Source: Hysterangium stoloniferum
Taxonomy: Eukaryota; Basidiomycota; Agaricomycetes; Hysterangiales; Hysterangiaceae
Assembly: GCA_015178975.1 (NCBI GenBank)
Contig: WHVD01000017.1
Location: 62,001 to 126,000, forward strand
Direction of reading: 5' to 3'
DNA: 64,000 nucleotides
In this document: in pieces, positions 23,175 to 34,655 of the stretch
How positions within the stretch are numbered: the first letter of the stretch is position 1
Layout of the letters: every line of letters starts with the position of its first letter
Notes under the pieces: model-generated
Database searches by the model: none
The model's input: the letters and a program-made list of their open reading frames with translations, nothing else
What the model was told of the DNA's origin: nothing
Program-made: the position numbers and the translations under genes

Positions 23175-24770
23175 CAGTGACTCTCAAAACCTTTTCAATG
23201 TTTGACATTTGCATATTGGCAGGCCACTACCAGGGGAGAAAAAATACCAAAATATCTCAAAAGAATACAGTATATAGCTAAACATATGTAGAATCAGTGT
23301 CCAGAATATTATTATGTAATATCCATTTTTGGGTATGCTAAAAATAGTTTATTCAGGCCTGCTCATTGAAAAGGTTTTGATGCTGATGATTATGATGCAA
23401 TATATGCTATATTTTAATACTTGGTATACCCTCCCTTGGCCTTTATGACTGCCCAATCCTTCTTGGCATGCTTTCAATTAACTTCTGACACTCAGAAGCT
23501 GGTATATCTTCCCACTCCTTCTCTATCCTCTCCCACAACTCCAGAATCCCACTTGGTGCAGTGGCATACTCTCCCAACTTTCTCTTCAAGTAATCCCATA
23601 GATGCTCAATTGGATTGAGGTCTGGAGATTGGGCAGGCCATGGTAGGACAGTCATCCCATTATTTTCAAACCATTCCTTTGCCTTTTTGCAGGTATGTGT
23701 TGGATCATTATCCTGCTGAAAGATGATTTTAGCAGGGTCCAACTGGTAATACCTGATGCTGTTTTGGAGGTCTTCATCCAAGATGCTCCTGTAAAGTTCC
23801 CCATACATTCTACCCTCAATCCTGGTGGCATATCCCACACCCTCCCACATGAAGCACCCCCAAACCATGACAGACCCTCCACCAAACTTCACTGTTCCTT
23901 TAACTAGCCTCTCATTCAGGCCTTCCCCAGTCTTTTTCCATGCCCACTTCCTCCCATCTGATCCAAGGTGATTTATTTTAGTCTCATCAGACCATATAAC
24001 CCTCCTCCAGTCATCTAAAGTCCAATACTGGTGGGCCAAAGCAAAGTCAAGCCTCTCCTTCATGTGTCTCTTGGACAAAAGAAAGTGGCTTCTTCTTCTT
24101 CACAACTGCTTTCATCCCTGCACTCTTCAAGCTCCTCCAAACTGTATGAGCTGATAGGTGATGGTCTGAAGTGTTTTGGCTATGTCAACTGCAGTTTCAG
24201 CCTTTCCAGAGGTGATCAAGTGGACTGCATGATGGATGTTGGTGGGAGAGAGCTTCTTGGGACCTCCAGTTGATTTTGGGAGGGTAGGAAAGTATTTAGA
24301 GCGAAGTCTGGAGATAGTACTAATGCTAATACCAGTTATTGAGGCAATGTGTGGAGTGGAATGGCCATCTTCAAGCTGGGAGATAATGTATTGTTGCTGA
24401 TCAGGTGTGATGGAGTGCATGATGGATTGCTGGTAATGAAAAGAGATAGGAATGTCAGAATTGACTATAAATCAACAAGTCACATGACCATTGTTGAATA
24501 CAATCAACAAAATCATGTGATTTGGCCAGCTAATATAGCATATATTGCATCATAATCATCAGCATCAAAACCTTTTCAATGAGCAGGCCTGAATAAACTA
24601 TTTTTAGCATACCCAAAAATGGATATTACATAATAATATTTTAGACACTGATTCTACACATGTTTAGCTATATACTGTATTTGCTTGAGATTTGTTGCTA
24701 TTTTATCTCCCCTGGTAGTAGCCTGCCAATATGCAAATGTCAAACATTGAAAAGGTTTTGAGAGTCACTG
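23175..24770 (-). mobile_element. Complete Tc1-like DNA transposon
   Basis: The element is bounded by TA (23173-23174 and 24771-24772). It has long terminal inverted repeats of about 240 nt that start CAGTGACTCTCAAAACC. The end motif (CAAAACCTTTTCAATG) occurs a second time, inverted, within each TIR near 23390 and 24570. This is the IR/DR layout of some Tc1 elements, with two transposase-binding sites per end. The element is 1596 nt and holds one transposase gene on the minus strand. Flanking sequence (GGAGTGGCAG..TATATGGAGT) matches an uninterrupted site at 10858-10882, confirming both boundaries. Confidence 0.93.
23443..24420 (-). pseudogene. Tc1-like (DD34E) transposase, frameshifted
   Basis: The start at 24420 gives a Tc1-type N-terminus with helix-turn-helix DNA-binding regions (ITPDQQQYIISQLEDG, ITGISISTISRLRSK). 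After two frame changes (about 24165 and 24085) the catalytic domain is open for 211 codons to 23443. Catalytic residues are the Asp in WSDETKIN, the Asp in FQQDNDPTH, and the Glu in DLNPIEHLW; exactly 34 residues separate the last two, so it is DD34E. GGGSVMVWGCF is also typical. Because only the two frameshifts break it and the catalytic triad is intact, this is a young copy. One of the shifts could be a sequencing error. Confidence 0.85.
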
Positions 24771-24772
24771 TA

Positions 24773-25552
24773 TGTCTGCCACTCCAAAGTATCTTTACTA
24801 GTCCCAATACTGCACTTCATAAGTTTGTTCGTTGTGTGTGGTTTGGACCCATATGTACCCACATGTACTTACCGTAGCGCTATCTGCGTGTTGGCAATCT
24901 ACCACCGCCGGTCATTCGAGTTTGAGTCTGAGTCTGAGTTTGGTCACTTCTGGTGACTTCTGTGTCCTTCTATCTACTATTTCAACAAAGTTCACCTCTC
25001 ATTTCACTCAGACAAAAACTTTTGAAAGAGGAGTGGCAATGTTGACAACAACAGAGAGATGTGGTTTAGTCCACCATTGTCTTGCTGCATGGACATCAAC
25101 AAACAATCCAGCAGGGAAACCTGCTGGCCTCAGTCCACAACCTGTCAGCTTTGGCAATCATTGATCACAGGTTGAAGCCTCCCTCTCCTGACAGGTGTAC
25201 CACCCACCTGTATACTACCTACAGCACAAATCCATTATCCTATCACTCCCTTTGGTTCTCAGGCTCAGTAGTAGACTCCTAAACAGTAACTCTGGAAGGG
25301 CGAAATGGTAGCAGTAGTGGCATCCCCCTGATGAGAGCTTTTGTCAGCTCAAAACCATTACAGTCTGTTTCCCCTAGCCACCCTCTACCTTAGCTGAAAA
25401 AGTTCAATCTTCAGAGACAACTGATTGCAGCAAGTGATAAGGTGGTGGTCTGCCCAGCAGCACTCTAGTGGACACTGGTGACCTTACATTGTCAAGGTTA
25501 CCTGGTATATATAGTAGCAGTAGATAAGAGGCAACTGGCAGGGCCCATAACC
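24773..25552 (-). mobile_element. Interior of TRIM-like family 3, copy 3
   Basis: On the minus strand, 25552 downward begins with the primer site GGTTATGGGCCC after the LTR end at 25553. The far end (24822-24773) matches 10812-10870. The interior is about 700 nt longer than copy 1 over this span, so one of the two has an insertion or deletion. The Tc1 element at 23175-24770 was inserted into it. Short open frames (24832-25164) carry no recognisable domain. Confidence 0.6.
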
Positions 25553-28098
25553 TGTAAAAGTTGACAGTATAATGACAGGTGAAGGGGTTGTTGGATTTTG
25601 GGAATCTGATATGTGGGCAACAAGGAGCACAGACCATACACCTATATTAGTAAGCAGTTACTAGGCGTATACATATAAGGACGATACATGTATTGTAGTC
25701 CTTATCCATTTGTAACAAGACTCACTTCATATTACAACAGGTTATGGGCCCCGGCAGTGCACTCCTGCACATTCGAAATGACAACTTCACAAAACACAAA
25801 TGGATCACAGTTAGCTACCATTCACCAAAGCTAGGTGCTGTTGTAGACCACCTTTAATCCCATTGCACAAACCACCATTCCACACATTGTCATTAACTGT
25901 GTGAACTTCACTCTTCACATACTACCACTAATTCTACAGTCATTACCATAACAAGAATTTACACTCAAAACTGTAATATCCTGTACACGCTCCCAATAAC
26001 GCTGCAATGATCTGGCTGACTGAGGTGCTGAAAATCCCAGAGCCATTGAGCCTGAGGATGGCCAACCCAACAGGTCGATTGTGAGCTGGAAAGACAAGCT
26101 GTCTTCACCAGAGGGAATGCTATGACTATCATGTCTTGGAGAGATACAGTGCATCAGTATGAAGTTGCAGTGAGAAAAACTTGGACTGGGAAAATTGGAT
26201 GGTATAGATTTATCATTTGAGGGAGTGGGAATGGTCACTGCGAGTCCCTCATGCTTGAGGGAGTGCATTAGATTTGGGATAGCAAGGGATAGCGAGCATT
26301 AGGACTCACATCACAACATGCAGGGACTGCCATGTATGCAACAGCCAGGAACAGCTGTCAATGTCAAACGTGTCATGGATGGCTCCTGCTAACCACAGCT
26401 GAATTGTGAACAAGTGAGACTCGAATTGAAACGACTCGACGTACAAAGACCCACAGGCAGTTCTGGGCATCGAACAAAGTCCTCACCTTTTCAAGGCACC
26501 ACAAATCACAACTACTGCCAATATCACGATCAACGACAGCTGCGATAGAGACAAATGTGAAAGTATGGAATGCAGGAAAACTCAGCAGATGACTGAGGTA
26601 GTGACCAAATCACAGTCTCATTGTGAGCCAGAGGGACGGAAGAGCCCTACTGGAGGGAACACTGAGCCGGGTGATTAGCTAGATGGGCAAAGGAATGTTG
26701 GTGATATGGTGATGAATTGGGAGAAGAAAACCAAGAATTTTACTTCGAGGCATACCACACAGGGTGAGGTGCGGCGATGACAACCAAATGCTCAAGGACG
26801 ACCTCAATGACTAGGTCTAGTCAACTTGAATGGCATACAGGCTGAGGGAAGGAATAAACCCGTGGACACCCAGTACGTCATGCAAGACAACATGCTCATC
26901 ACACTGCAATCGCCACCTGCAATACAAGAAGTGAAAGACGTCACCGAGACAAGATGATGATCGATGCACCTGCATGGACCTGCTCAAAGATTTCGAAGAG
27001 CATACACAAGCCGGTAATCAGAACCATCAGTCAAGGCCATCACGCATGCAGATCATTAGTGCATACCTGCATATTCAATCAGCAGTGACGAAGGCATGAC
27101 TGAAAGGGATGCTAGTGTTCCAGCACTGCCCTAGAATAACTTGCCACAAGAGGTTGCTGCCATTGCAGCCTTGCTACGCATAGATGAACAGCCCCAGGAC
27201 ATGATGGATGAGGACTTATCTGGAATCTTAACATCATTCGAAAACGCAATGGCAATGGCCATATAGGACCTCAATGATCCACTGTGAACACTATGGAGGC
27301 CAAATGATGAAGGACTGGCCAATGAGAAGAAGGTGCAACACCATGTCAATACTGGCATGTGGGAGATTCACATCAACATCAAATGCACTGAGCATACCAG
27401 TGTCAAATGTTCAATTGAACTGCCATGTATCAAGAAAGCGACTGCCCCCCTTTTAATGTCACACCATTTATTGCTTACTGAACATCACATTGGCACTACA
27501 GCACTCATTCATGCCTACACTCACACAGCGACAATTCTTACAATCTGCATTTATCATTGTGCACCCATGGAAAGGGCTGAATCACCATTTTACTATGTAA
27601 CAAGTTTATCCTGGATCACTATCGAACATCACCACTTGCCATTATCACTTGTAATATCCTGGATAGGATTTGCGATTGGATTGGGAGTGGGAGTCGAAGC
27701 AATGGACAACTATGTGTGGATTCAAGGAGCGCATTCGAAAGGGAGATTGTTGTGGTTGTCTCAAGGAGTTCAGGCAGGTGAACTCAGGGATAGGATTAAG
27801 GGAGTGCTCTGATTTAGTGTCATCTCCTTGTGCTCGAGGGAGTGTGTTGGATTTTGGGAATCTGATATGCGAGCAACAAGGAGCACAGACCATACACCTA
27901 TATTAGTAAGCAGTTACTAGGCGTATACATATAAGGACAATACATGTATTGTAGTCCTTATCCATTTGTAACGAAACTCACTTTGTATTACAACAGGGGT
28001 GACAAAGCCCCTGGTAAATACAACTGATGACTAAGCTACTGTACAGTACAGGACCATAAAGCTCAACAGCTTGCAACATATCCCAATAAATTCCAACA
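25553..28098 (-). repeat. LTR of TRIM-like family 3, split by another retroelement
   Basis: Joining 25553-25588 to 28001-28098 restores an LTR of about 134 nt (minus strand TGTTGGAATTTATT... TTTTACA) that aligns with 20933-21067 and 10552-10699. The intervening 25589-27995 plus one 5-bp duplication is a separate element inserted into it. Confidence 0.85.
25589..27995 (+). mobile_element. Intact short LTR retroelement without polymerase (TRIM/LARD-like family 2)
   Basis: Two nearly identical 151-nt LTRs (25589-25739 and 27845-27995, TGTTGGATTTTGGG...TTACAACA) enclose about 2.1 kb. GGTTATGGGCCCC at 25740 is the anticodon-half initiator-tRNA primer site, and CTCGAGGGAGTG before the right LTR is the polypurine tract. 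GGGGT on both sides (25584-25588, 27996-28000) is a 5-bp target duplication. The interior has no RT, integrase or RNase H. A stretch near 27140-27330 (AAIAALLRIDEQPQD) may be a gag-like relic. LTR similarity suggests recent insertion, so it must have been mobilised by enzymes from another element. Confidence 0.9.
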
Positions 28099-29956
28099 AT
28101 TTCCAACAGATCATGCAAAAACTAGGTGAGGACTGTAGTACATATCTCATCTATATATACCCAGTAACCCGCTTACTAATATCCCCATATGGTTCGAGTT
28201 CCTTGCAGGTCTCTTACCGAATTCCCAAACTTCAACAATTTCTACCCTGTAGTTGAGCTACGAGGGTTTGGCTTTGTTTTCCTAATAGGCAAGCGCCAAC
28301 TGGAAGAGCAGTGGCGCGCACTATATCCTGCTGATATTAGGTTATACTTTTCGTTATTCATAGAATGAGTTAAAGTAAGATCAAGTAGAAGCTACATATT
28401 TCATATATAGAATAACTCCTGAAAGACAAAAATCCAGCATCATTGTTGAGCTTCGAGTGATGCTGTCTTGTTTTGAGGGAGGCTACTTCCTAATTAGGAA
28501 GGAAGCAGCTATAGCGCAAACATAATAACAGCCGCAGTGAATTCGGTTATTATAGGGCATGAGAGACTTCTTAATGGTCGAAAATTTCCGTTAGTCGGTT
28601 ATACTACCTTAGACACTACGTAATTACCATAGCCCGAACTGGGCGTAAAACACTCCGGAACATGATTTCTGTTGTAATCTATTCACTTTGTCGAGCTCTC
28701 TTATTTCTGCCCTTTCAAACTATGCTACACAGAATCTGATAACACGTTGTAGGCATCCATTCGGTGTTGACTTTTCTGGGTATTGAGTTAGCGAGAGATT
28801 ACGAGCATTAGGCTCGGGTGGGAATCACCACGTATTTTTGGTTACATAAGGTCTATTTGTTTAGTCCTTATCCGTTTCCAAAGAATACCATCACCTCACT
28901 CAGACAAACGGAAGGTTATACGGTCTAGGAACAGCACCACGAAAACTTCAACATTTGGATCGCCATGCTGTGTCTGTTCGCCACACTTTAATGAATACAA
29001 GGTCTGTAGGTGCAGGACTGTGTATTAAGCGTTAAATTCAATGTAAATTCAATTTCCATAGCATAAGGCCATCATGCTCGTGGGAGTTTATATAATAGCA
29101 GTCACGACCTCTTAGAAATGATGAAATGACTGTATTATAGTCCGATAGAAATTAGTAGCTTCACCATGCTCTCGAGCGATTAAAACGGGTGGGTAATGGG
29201 ACATACACAGATTGTCCTCTCGACTTCTCTGTCAGTAGTTTCTGGCATCCTTCTCACGCTGCCAAGCGATTCCTCCGATATTCGATAACAACCACGCAGA
29301 CCAAAGGGTTTTCCCCAGCGTTGTTGGTTGAATTGCCCTTGGTGCCCCCCCTGGAACTCAGACTTGCCATTGTCGAAAGGTACTTTCATGTTTTTCGATA
29401 GTGGGCGTGGGTGCAGAAACTAACAACTAATTGTAGACTGTGATAATAGAGTTGACTTCTCCAGTCTTCCGCTTCAAGCTGGACTTTGGCTATCATCTCA
29501 GCTGTTGCGTCCCTAACATGGAACATGGGCCAGCTGCATCTCTAGGACATCAGGAAAATGTTTTCGGTACTTGATCTCCCTTATTGCACTTAATCATATT
29601 TAAGGTAAATAAGGTGAATAAGCCAGCATTTCGCACTTGAAATGCACTTGAAATTTTTTACTGCAAGTGCAATTCATGTAATTTAAGGCAACATATTGAT
29701 TTCAAGGGCTCCAAGCCGGAGTAAGAAGAAAATGGCAAATAATGTATATTTGATATGTAAGAGCGCTCAAGTACAGGTCTAAGGTAGAAGTTCAGGACTC
29801 ATCAGCATGCATAAGGTATGTAAGTATATACATACAAAAGGGTACGAAGGATGTTCACACAGGTCTAGACCGTGAAAACCAGATCAATCAAAACGTCTAC
29901 AGATGCACACAGTCAAAGACTGAGCATTGTCAAAGACATAGATTACGTGCCTCAAT
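28099..29956. other. No recognisable gene
   Basis: AT-rich, without domains or exon chains I can support. A 70-codon frame at 29189-29401 has no recognisable similarity. Confidence 0.4.
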
Positions 29957-30656
29957 CGTTTTTATTTTTATTTTTTTAAATACATTTATATACCGCGTCG
30001 CACAACTAAGGTACATAGCGGTTGGGTACAGGGGCCATTATGGTAGGTAGAGAAATGTAAGTAGATGCTGGGGCGAGTAGGTGTGGGTATGAAGGTCAAT
30101 TGTAGGGAGGGGGAAAGAAGGAGAGGGAGAGATAAAAACCAAGGGGGCTACGACTTGCCAAAGGCGTTGGAGGTGTCGATGAACTTTGCTAGGGCAGTGA
30201 GCCCTTTGTGGGTTCTGAGGATGGCGGAGGGGGACAGGTCCTGAGAGGCGGCGAGTAGGAGGTGGCGGTATTCCTCGTAGAGGGGGCACTCAGATAGTAT
30301 GTGAAGGCGGAACTGAATGTCTGATGTGCCACAGGGGCAGGATGAGGGGAGGTCAGGGAGAAATAGGTGGTAGTACGCGCCAACGAATCCATGGCCTGTG
30401 ATGGCCTGGATGACGCGGGTGTGGGTGTGGTGGGGCCCTCCGTATTCCTTGTGGAATTGGTGAGCTGCGAAGAACTACGTGAGTAGGGAATATATTAACA
30501 CGACTCCTCTTCACCTCCAGCAGTAAAGTTCGCATTGAAGGTGAACCATAGGTCGAGGAAACCCCATGCCAATCTATAATAAATAAGAAGCACACTATTA
30601 GATAAACATAGCAATGGATAGGTTTTAGTACACGGCACCTGGAGTTCATTGAGGTG
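29957..30656 (-). pseudogene. 3' end of a LINE-type retrotransposon ORF2
   Basis: The minus strand from about 30478 to the stop at 30148 reads the C-terminal tail of a fungal non-LTR retrotransposon: QAITGHGFVGAYYHL, then a zinc-knuckle-like CPCGT...H(I)LSECPLY, then EEYRHLL. This region follows the RNase H domain in such proteins. A T/A-rich tract at 29957-29980 (a poly(A)-like tail on the minus strand) marks the 3' end. Everything upstream of the RNase H tail is absent, the usual 5' truncation. The broken edge abuts the LTR element starting at 30657. Confidence 0.8.
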
Positions 30657-31405
30657 TGTTGGAGTCTGTGAGCCATAGAAGCTACGAGACTCCTGTGTTG
30701 TCTCAGATGTTTGATTCTGAGATTGAATTAGGGGTTTGGGTATATAACATTCATGTAGTCAGTGTTATACAGTAGTGTGCTTTGCCCTTATACATTGAGA
30801 CTCCTAAAATATTCAACAGGTTATGGGCCCCACCCGCGAAGGCGGTGGAGTCTTAATGAGAGCACATCCCGGAGAGCCACCGGTCACCCTGGCTGGACAA
30901 TGTTTTGTCGGAATCGCCACCTGATGCCACTGCGCGAAGCTGCATAAGGTCAGCAGTTTTCAAATTGCACACTGTCAATTATCCTCACCTCACGCGTCGT
31001 TTGACGTAATCCCTTGCACATAATAATATGCTCCGAATAATGCTGCGATGACCTGGCTGACTAAGGTGCCGAAGATATGTTCCAGAGTTGTCGAGCCTGA
31101 GGATGGCGGCCCGACAGGTGTATCGTGAACTGGGGGGATAGGAAATCTCTGCTGGAGGAAATGCTGTGACGAGAGGAGCTGTAATGCATCACAGAAGAGT
31201 TTCAGAGGTGGGGAGGAGGCCCTAGGCAGACTGCTGAGAGCGACACTCATCAAACATGACCTAATAACGTTGAGATAGCTCCCCGGTCGTTCAATTGAAA
31301 TGAGATTGGTCGACCTATGGTCGAATAGTGGTACGACCTTCTAAGGCTCGAGGGGGGGTGTTGGAGTCTGCGAGCCATAGAAGTTGCGAGACTCCCGTGT
31401 TGTCG
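30657..31405 (+). mobile_element. Short LTR element related to family 2, right LTR truncated
   Basis: Left LTR 30657-30818 (TGTTGGAGTCTG...TTCAACA) is followed by GGTTATGGGCCCC (30819). The 540-nt interior shares a block of about 170 nt with the interior of the element at 25589 (CTGGCTGACTRAGGTGC, GAGCCTGAGGATGGC). A polypurine tract (AGGGGGGG, 31351-31358) precedes the right LTR, which matches the left for only about 47 nt and then runs into a tandem repeat. No coding capacity. Confidence 0.85.
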
Positions 31406-31571
31406 TCCCACATATAGCCTACTCATATTTTTTTTATAATTGAAGCTCCGCTACATGGTAAGTAATCTCCGCTTTAAATAATTCCGTGTTGTCGTCCCAC
31501 ATATAACCTGCTCAATTTTTGTTATAATTGAAGCTCCGCTACATGGTAAGTAATCTCCGCTTTAAATAATT
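31395..31571. repeat. 89-bp tandem duplication at the truncated LTR end
   Basis: Two copies (31395-31483 and 31484-31571) begin CCGTGTTGTCGTCCCAC and contain GAAGCTCCGCTACATGG and AATCTCCGCTTTAAATAA. The first starts within the last matched bases of the truncated LTR. Confidence 0.88.
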
Positions 31572-32789
31572 TCTCTCTCGTCCCACTTCATCACCATCAT
31601 CACAGTCAAACAATAGCAATAAACACCATTCAAATGGGTATAATATGATATACTCATCATGAACACCCTTTTTGTTTTTAAGTCTGTTTGTCATCCCTAG
31701 AGAGTTGTGTCATTCTATCCTGACCGGACTATAGCACTTTCTGAGAATTCTATATAAAAGGTAAGTATCAAGTTAAATGAATGTGTTTAGGCGTAATAAC
31801 TGCACTTTTTTGTGTGCATAGATGATATTTTCTCCTGGATAAGTTCGCCCTCATTGGCCGTGGACACTCCATACTCACAGCGCTTCCATACAATGCTCAC
31901 ATCATCATTCGCGGAAAATTCTAACATGGCGTCGTGAGAGAGGACGGTTTACGAAGTTATTGTAGAAGAAGCTGATTTTGTTACGATTTATTCGTACGTG
32001 ATTTGGAATATCGGTATTATTGTGCCTCATTTTTGGCTTGCAGATTGTTGAAATATTGCTACGCCAATTGGGTCTTGTTCAAAGACCATGACGACCCGCG
32101 TGCGTCAGTAAACCGCCCCGGCAAAGGATGGAGCACATGGAGCGGCGGTGAATGGGATTGGATGTCATTTAACAAGCCCGCTGATGATACAAGCGTGAGC
32201 ATCGGTAGAGCAGCATACTCACCATGCGATTGCTAAAGGGATGAGACCTATGAGGTCACCGGACCAACCACAACCACGTCGCTATTCCCATTCGGGGTTG
32301 GCCCTGTTCCATCATCCAGCACCCGTGCAGCTTTCCGTCTGACTACCACAACGCCTAATACCAACCACATTACAAGCCCCTTCTCGAAGTCCTCAACTCG
32401 CCACTCCTCCGCCTCATCCAGCCGCGCTCCCACGTCGTATGCATACCCTCTCAAACTCGTCAGCCACACATTCCCGATCCTCATCCGCACCCCACGCCTC
32501 AGCCACCGCCTGCCCCAGCACTATCGATCTGGTCGATTGCTCACCGATATTCCATGCCTGGGTTGATAGCTTTAGCTCCAAAGCATATGATTGAATACGT
32601 GAGTGCCCGTGAGGCTTCTGTTTTGAACATACCATGACGATCCTCGTCGCTGATCATTGTAAATACAATCATCAAGTGCGTTTCCGTTGTTACTGGCATC
32701 CTCAAAATGGGACGATTTGCATGCACTAGTCCAGGTACGCCGCTTTTAGCCGGGTTGAGGGGTCGATTGACTGGAATTCACACGTATTG
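31572..32789. other. No supported gene
   Basis: Short frames such as 32003-32236 (containing GWSTWSGGEWDWM) look faintly coding but lack a start exon or family. I leave the function open; it may be the eroded start of the repeat pseudogene that follows. Confidence 0.35.
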
Positions 32790-33640
32790 ACAGGATTATG
32801 TCGTTGATCAGTGGGATATGGTGTGTGAATCGGAGGAATTTGAGAGATGCTGTCAGGAAATGGCTATGGGAGAGTAAATCAGATCACAGCATGGTGTGGT
32901 GCCTCACTGGGATGGGAACCCAGCTGACATTTGACCACAGGCGAATTTTTTCTGCCATTGATGTCATTCCAAACGTAGTTGCACTTTTGAAGCACGCTTC
33001 CTACCTCATTGGCTCAGATGGAGTATCAGCCCTGACCAAGCTTTCAAAGCAAGGTGCGGTACATCATAATTGTTTGGAAATCTGGCTGACATTTGATTAC
33101 AGCCGAATTTCGACGCCCAACATTGTCATGCTTTTGAGAGACTCCAATGCAACTGTTCAATCAAATGGTGAGTTACCACTGGTCAAGCTTTCGGAACAAG
33201 GTACAGTGCCACATAATGGGATGGGATCCAAGTGACATCTGACCACAGTTGAGTTTCCGCCTGCCCTTTCGACCACGGCTGAATTTTGAACTGCGATTGT
33301 GGATACTATTCCTGGGATCACTACACTTTTGCATCTCTGGGACGGATCCTTACCCAGCTTTCAACCCTTAGAGCGCGTGAAGGGAAATTGGCTCTCTGAG
33401 TTGTACAGGTGGTCATTACTCTCCGTGTTTGGTAAGTGTGCTGACTTAGGTTTCAGGACAAATTTCGAACCGCCATTGCCATTTCCGACATTGTCATACT
33501 TTTGAAGGACACTGACGACTCTATTCAGCACAATGGAGTATTGGCACTGGTCAAGCTTTCAGAACGAGGTGGGATGTCTCTTAATGGGATTGGAATCCAG
33601 CTGACAATTGATCACAGCCGATTTCACCATATTTGACACA
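32790..33640 (+). pseudogene. HEAT/ARM-like repeat gene, decayed
   Basis: At least four modules follow each other, each an exon of about 100 nt plus an intron of about 50 nt. Exons read like VVALLKHASYLIGSDGVSALTKLSKQ (32942-33051), then NIVMLLRDSNATVQSNG..LVKLSEQ (about 33105-33204), a degraded third, and DIVILLKDTDDSIQHNG..LVKLSER (about 33457-33573). Introns begin GTGCGG/GTACAG and carry CATAATGGGATGG, CCAGCTGACATTTGA and end ACAG, so intron sequence is conserved between modules. Splitting by stops and lost splice sites in the third module suggests a pseudogene. The pattern of two helices with L, I, V spacing resembles armadillo or HEAT repeats; partner and role are unknown. Confidence 0.6.
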
Positions 33641-33865
33641 TAGTAGGTCTATGAAAAACGCATGCACTATATTATGAAATTTTCTGTTAATCCAAAAAGA
33701 CCTGACACCATTACCACTGGCGGCATCACTATTGGCATTGGTGCAGTTACCTAGTAGTACAATGGTTATTTAGGTTGAGTATCACTGACAGCTACCTCTG
33801 AAGTCGTATTTATATTAGGCATGGTTGTAGTGTTATGTGAATGAAAAATAAATTTGTTATTCACC

Positions 33866-34015
33866 TTTTGGCCGGAAGGCAGCTTCCTTATGCTCCCCTT
33901 GGGGGTAAGGTACCTCTCTTATTCTATCCTTGGCAGTAAGGTATCTTTCTTATACTCCCCTTGGCTGTAAGGTATTTTCCTTACACTCCCCTTGACCGGA
34001 AGGTATTTCCTTATG
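33866..34015. repeat. Minisatellite, about 34-nt units
   Basis: Four to five imperfect units of TACTCCCCTTGGCNGTAAGGTATTTTCCT-like sequence in a row. No gene overlaps it. Confidence 0.8.
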
Positions 34016-34655
34016 GTGGCACAGATCCACTTAGTAGTAGGAACACTCCTTACATCCACGTCTATTTCCTTGGGGTAAGTGGCATTAAGTGGCATTCCAG
34101 GGCTTTTCAAGGTAGTTTTAAGATCCAAAGTCCTTGCCGCAAGCCAGGTCAACCTTACGAAAATTTCCCTTAATTCTACTTAAACATTTTTCAAGTGCAT
34201 TCAAGGTATATAAGGACAAAAAATATTTTCCTGATGGAGGCCCATATAGACAAGGGACTGTTTGGCCCTACTAATTTGGATCCCCCAACCTTGTCTAGTC
34301 TTCTATTTCCAGGTTCAGCATGTCCGGGAAGTCCTTCGCTACCCCTTAGACTGTCAAGGAGTCCGCGCCGTCATTTCCAATATCTCCACCTTGTCCCTTG
34401 ATTTTCACAAAGAAGGAGTTCCCTCATCGTGTCTTTAGAGCGGCCGCTGTTGCCTGTTGTAGTTTGCTGTTGGTCACTCTTACCCGCCCTTCACTCTCGC
34501 TTTTCGTAGATTTCGTTCTGGGAAAGGGTGTGATTCCGAGTCAAATAGCATTAATTCTCTATAATTTATAAATTTACCATAATATAATACGATGTTTAGG
34601 CCGTACTTAATGAGTAAAGAACCTCGCCACGCTGGTTGTCTACCACCCGTTTCCG
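34016..34655. other. No gene seen
   Basis: No domain or exon chain that I can support. The right part is the 3' flank of the minus-strand membrane-protein gene ending at 34656. Confidence 0.4.

Noticed and set aside
22690-23214. 174-codon repetitive minus-strand frame
   Set aside because: It exists because the 227-bp repeat has a length and composition that keep the frame open for two units; no motif and it enters the Tc1 TIR.
32248-32635. Minus-strand frames with acidic/arginine-rich text
   Set aside because: No domain, no splice partner and no conserved pattern; they may be chance frames.
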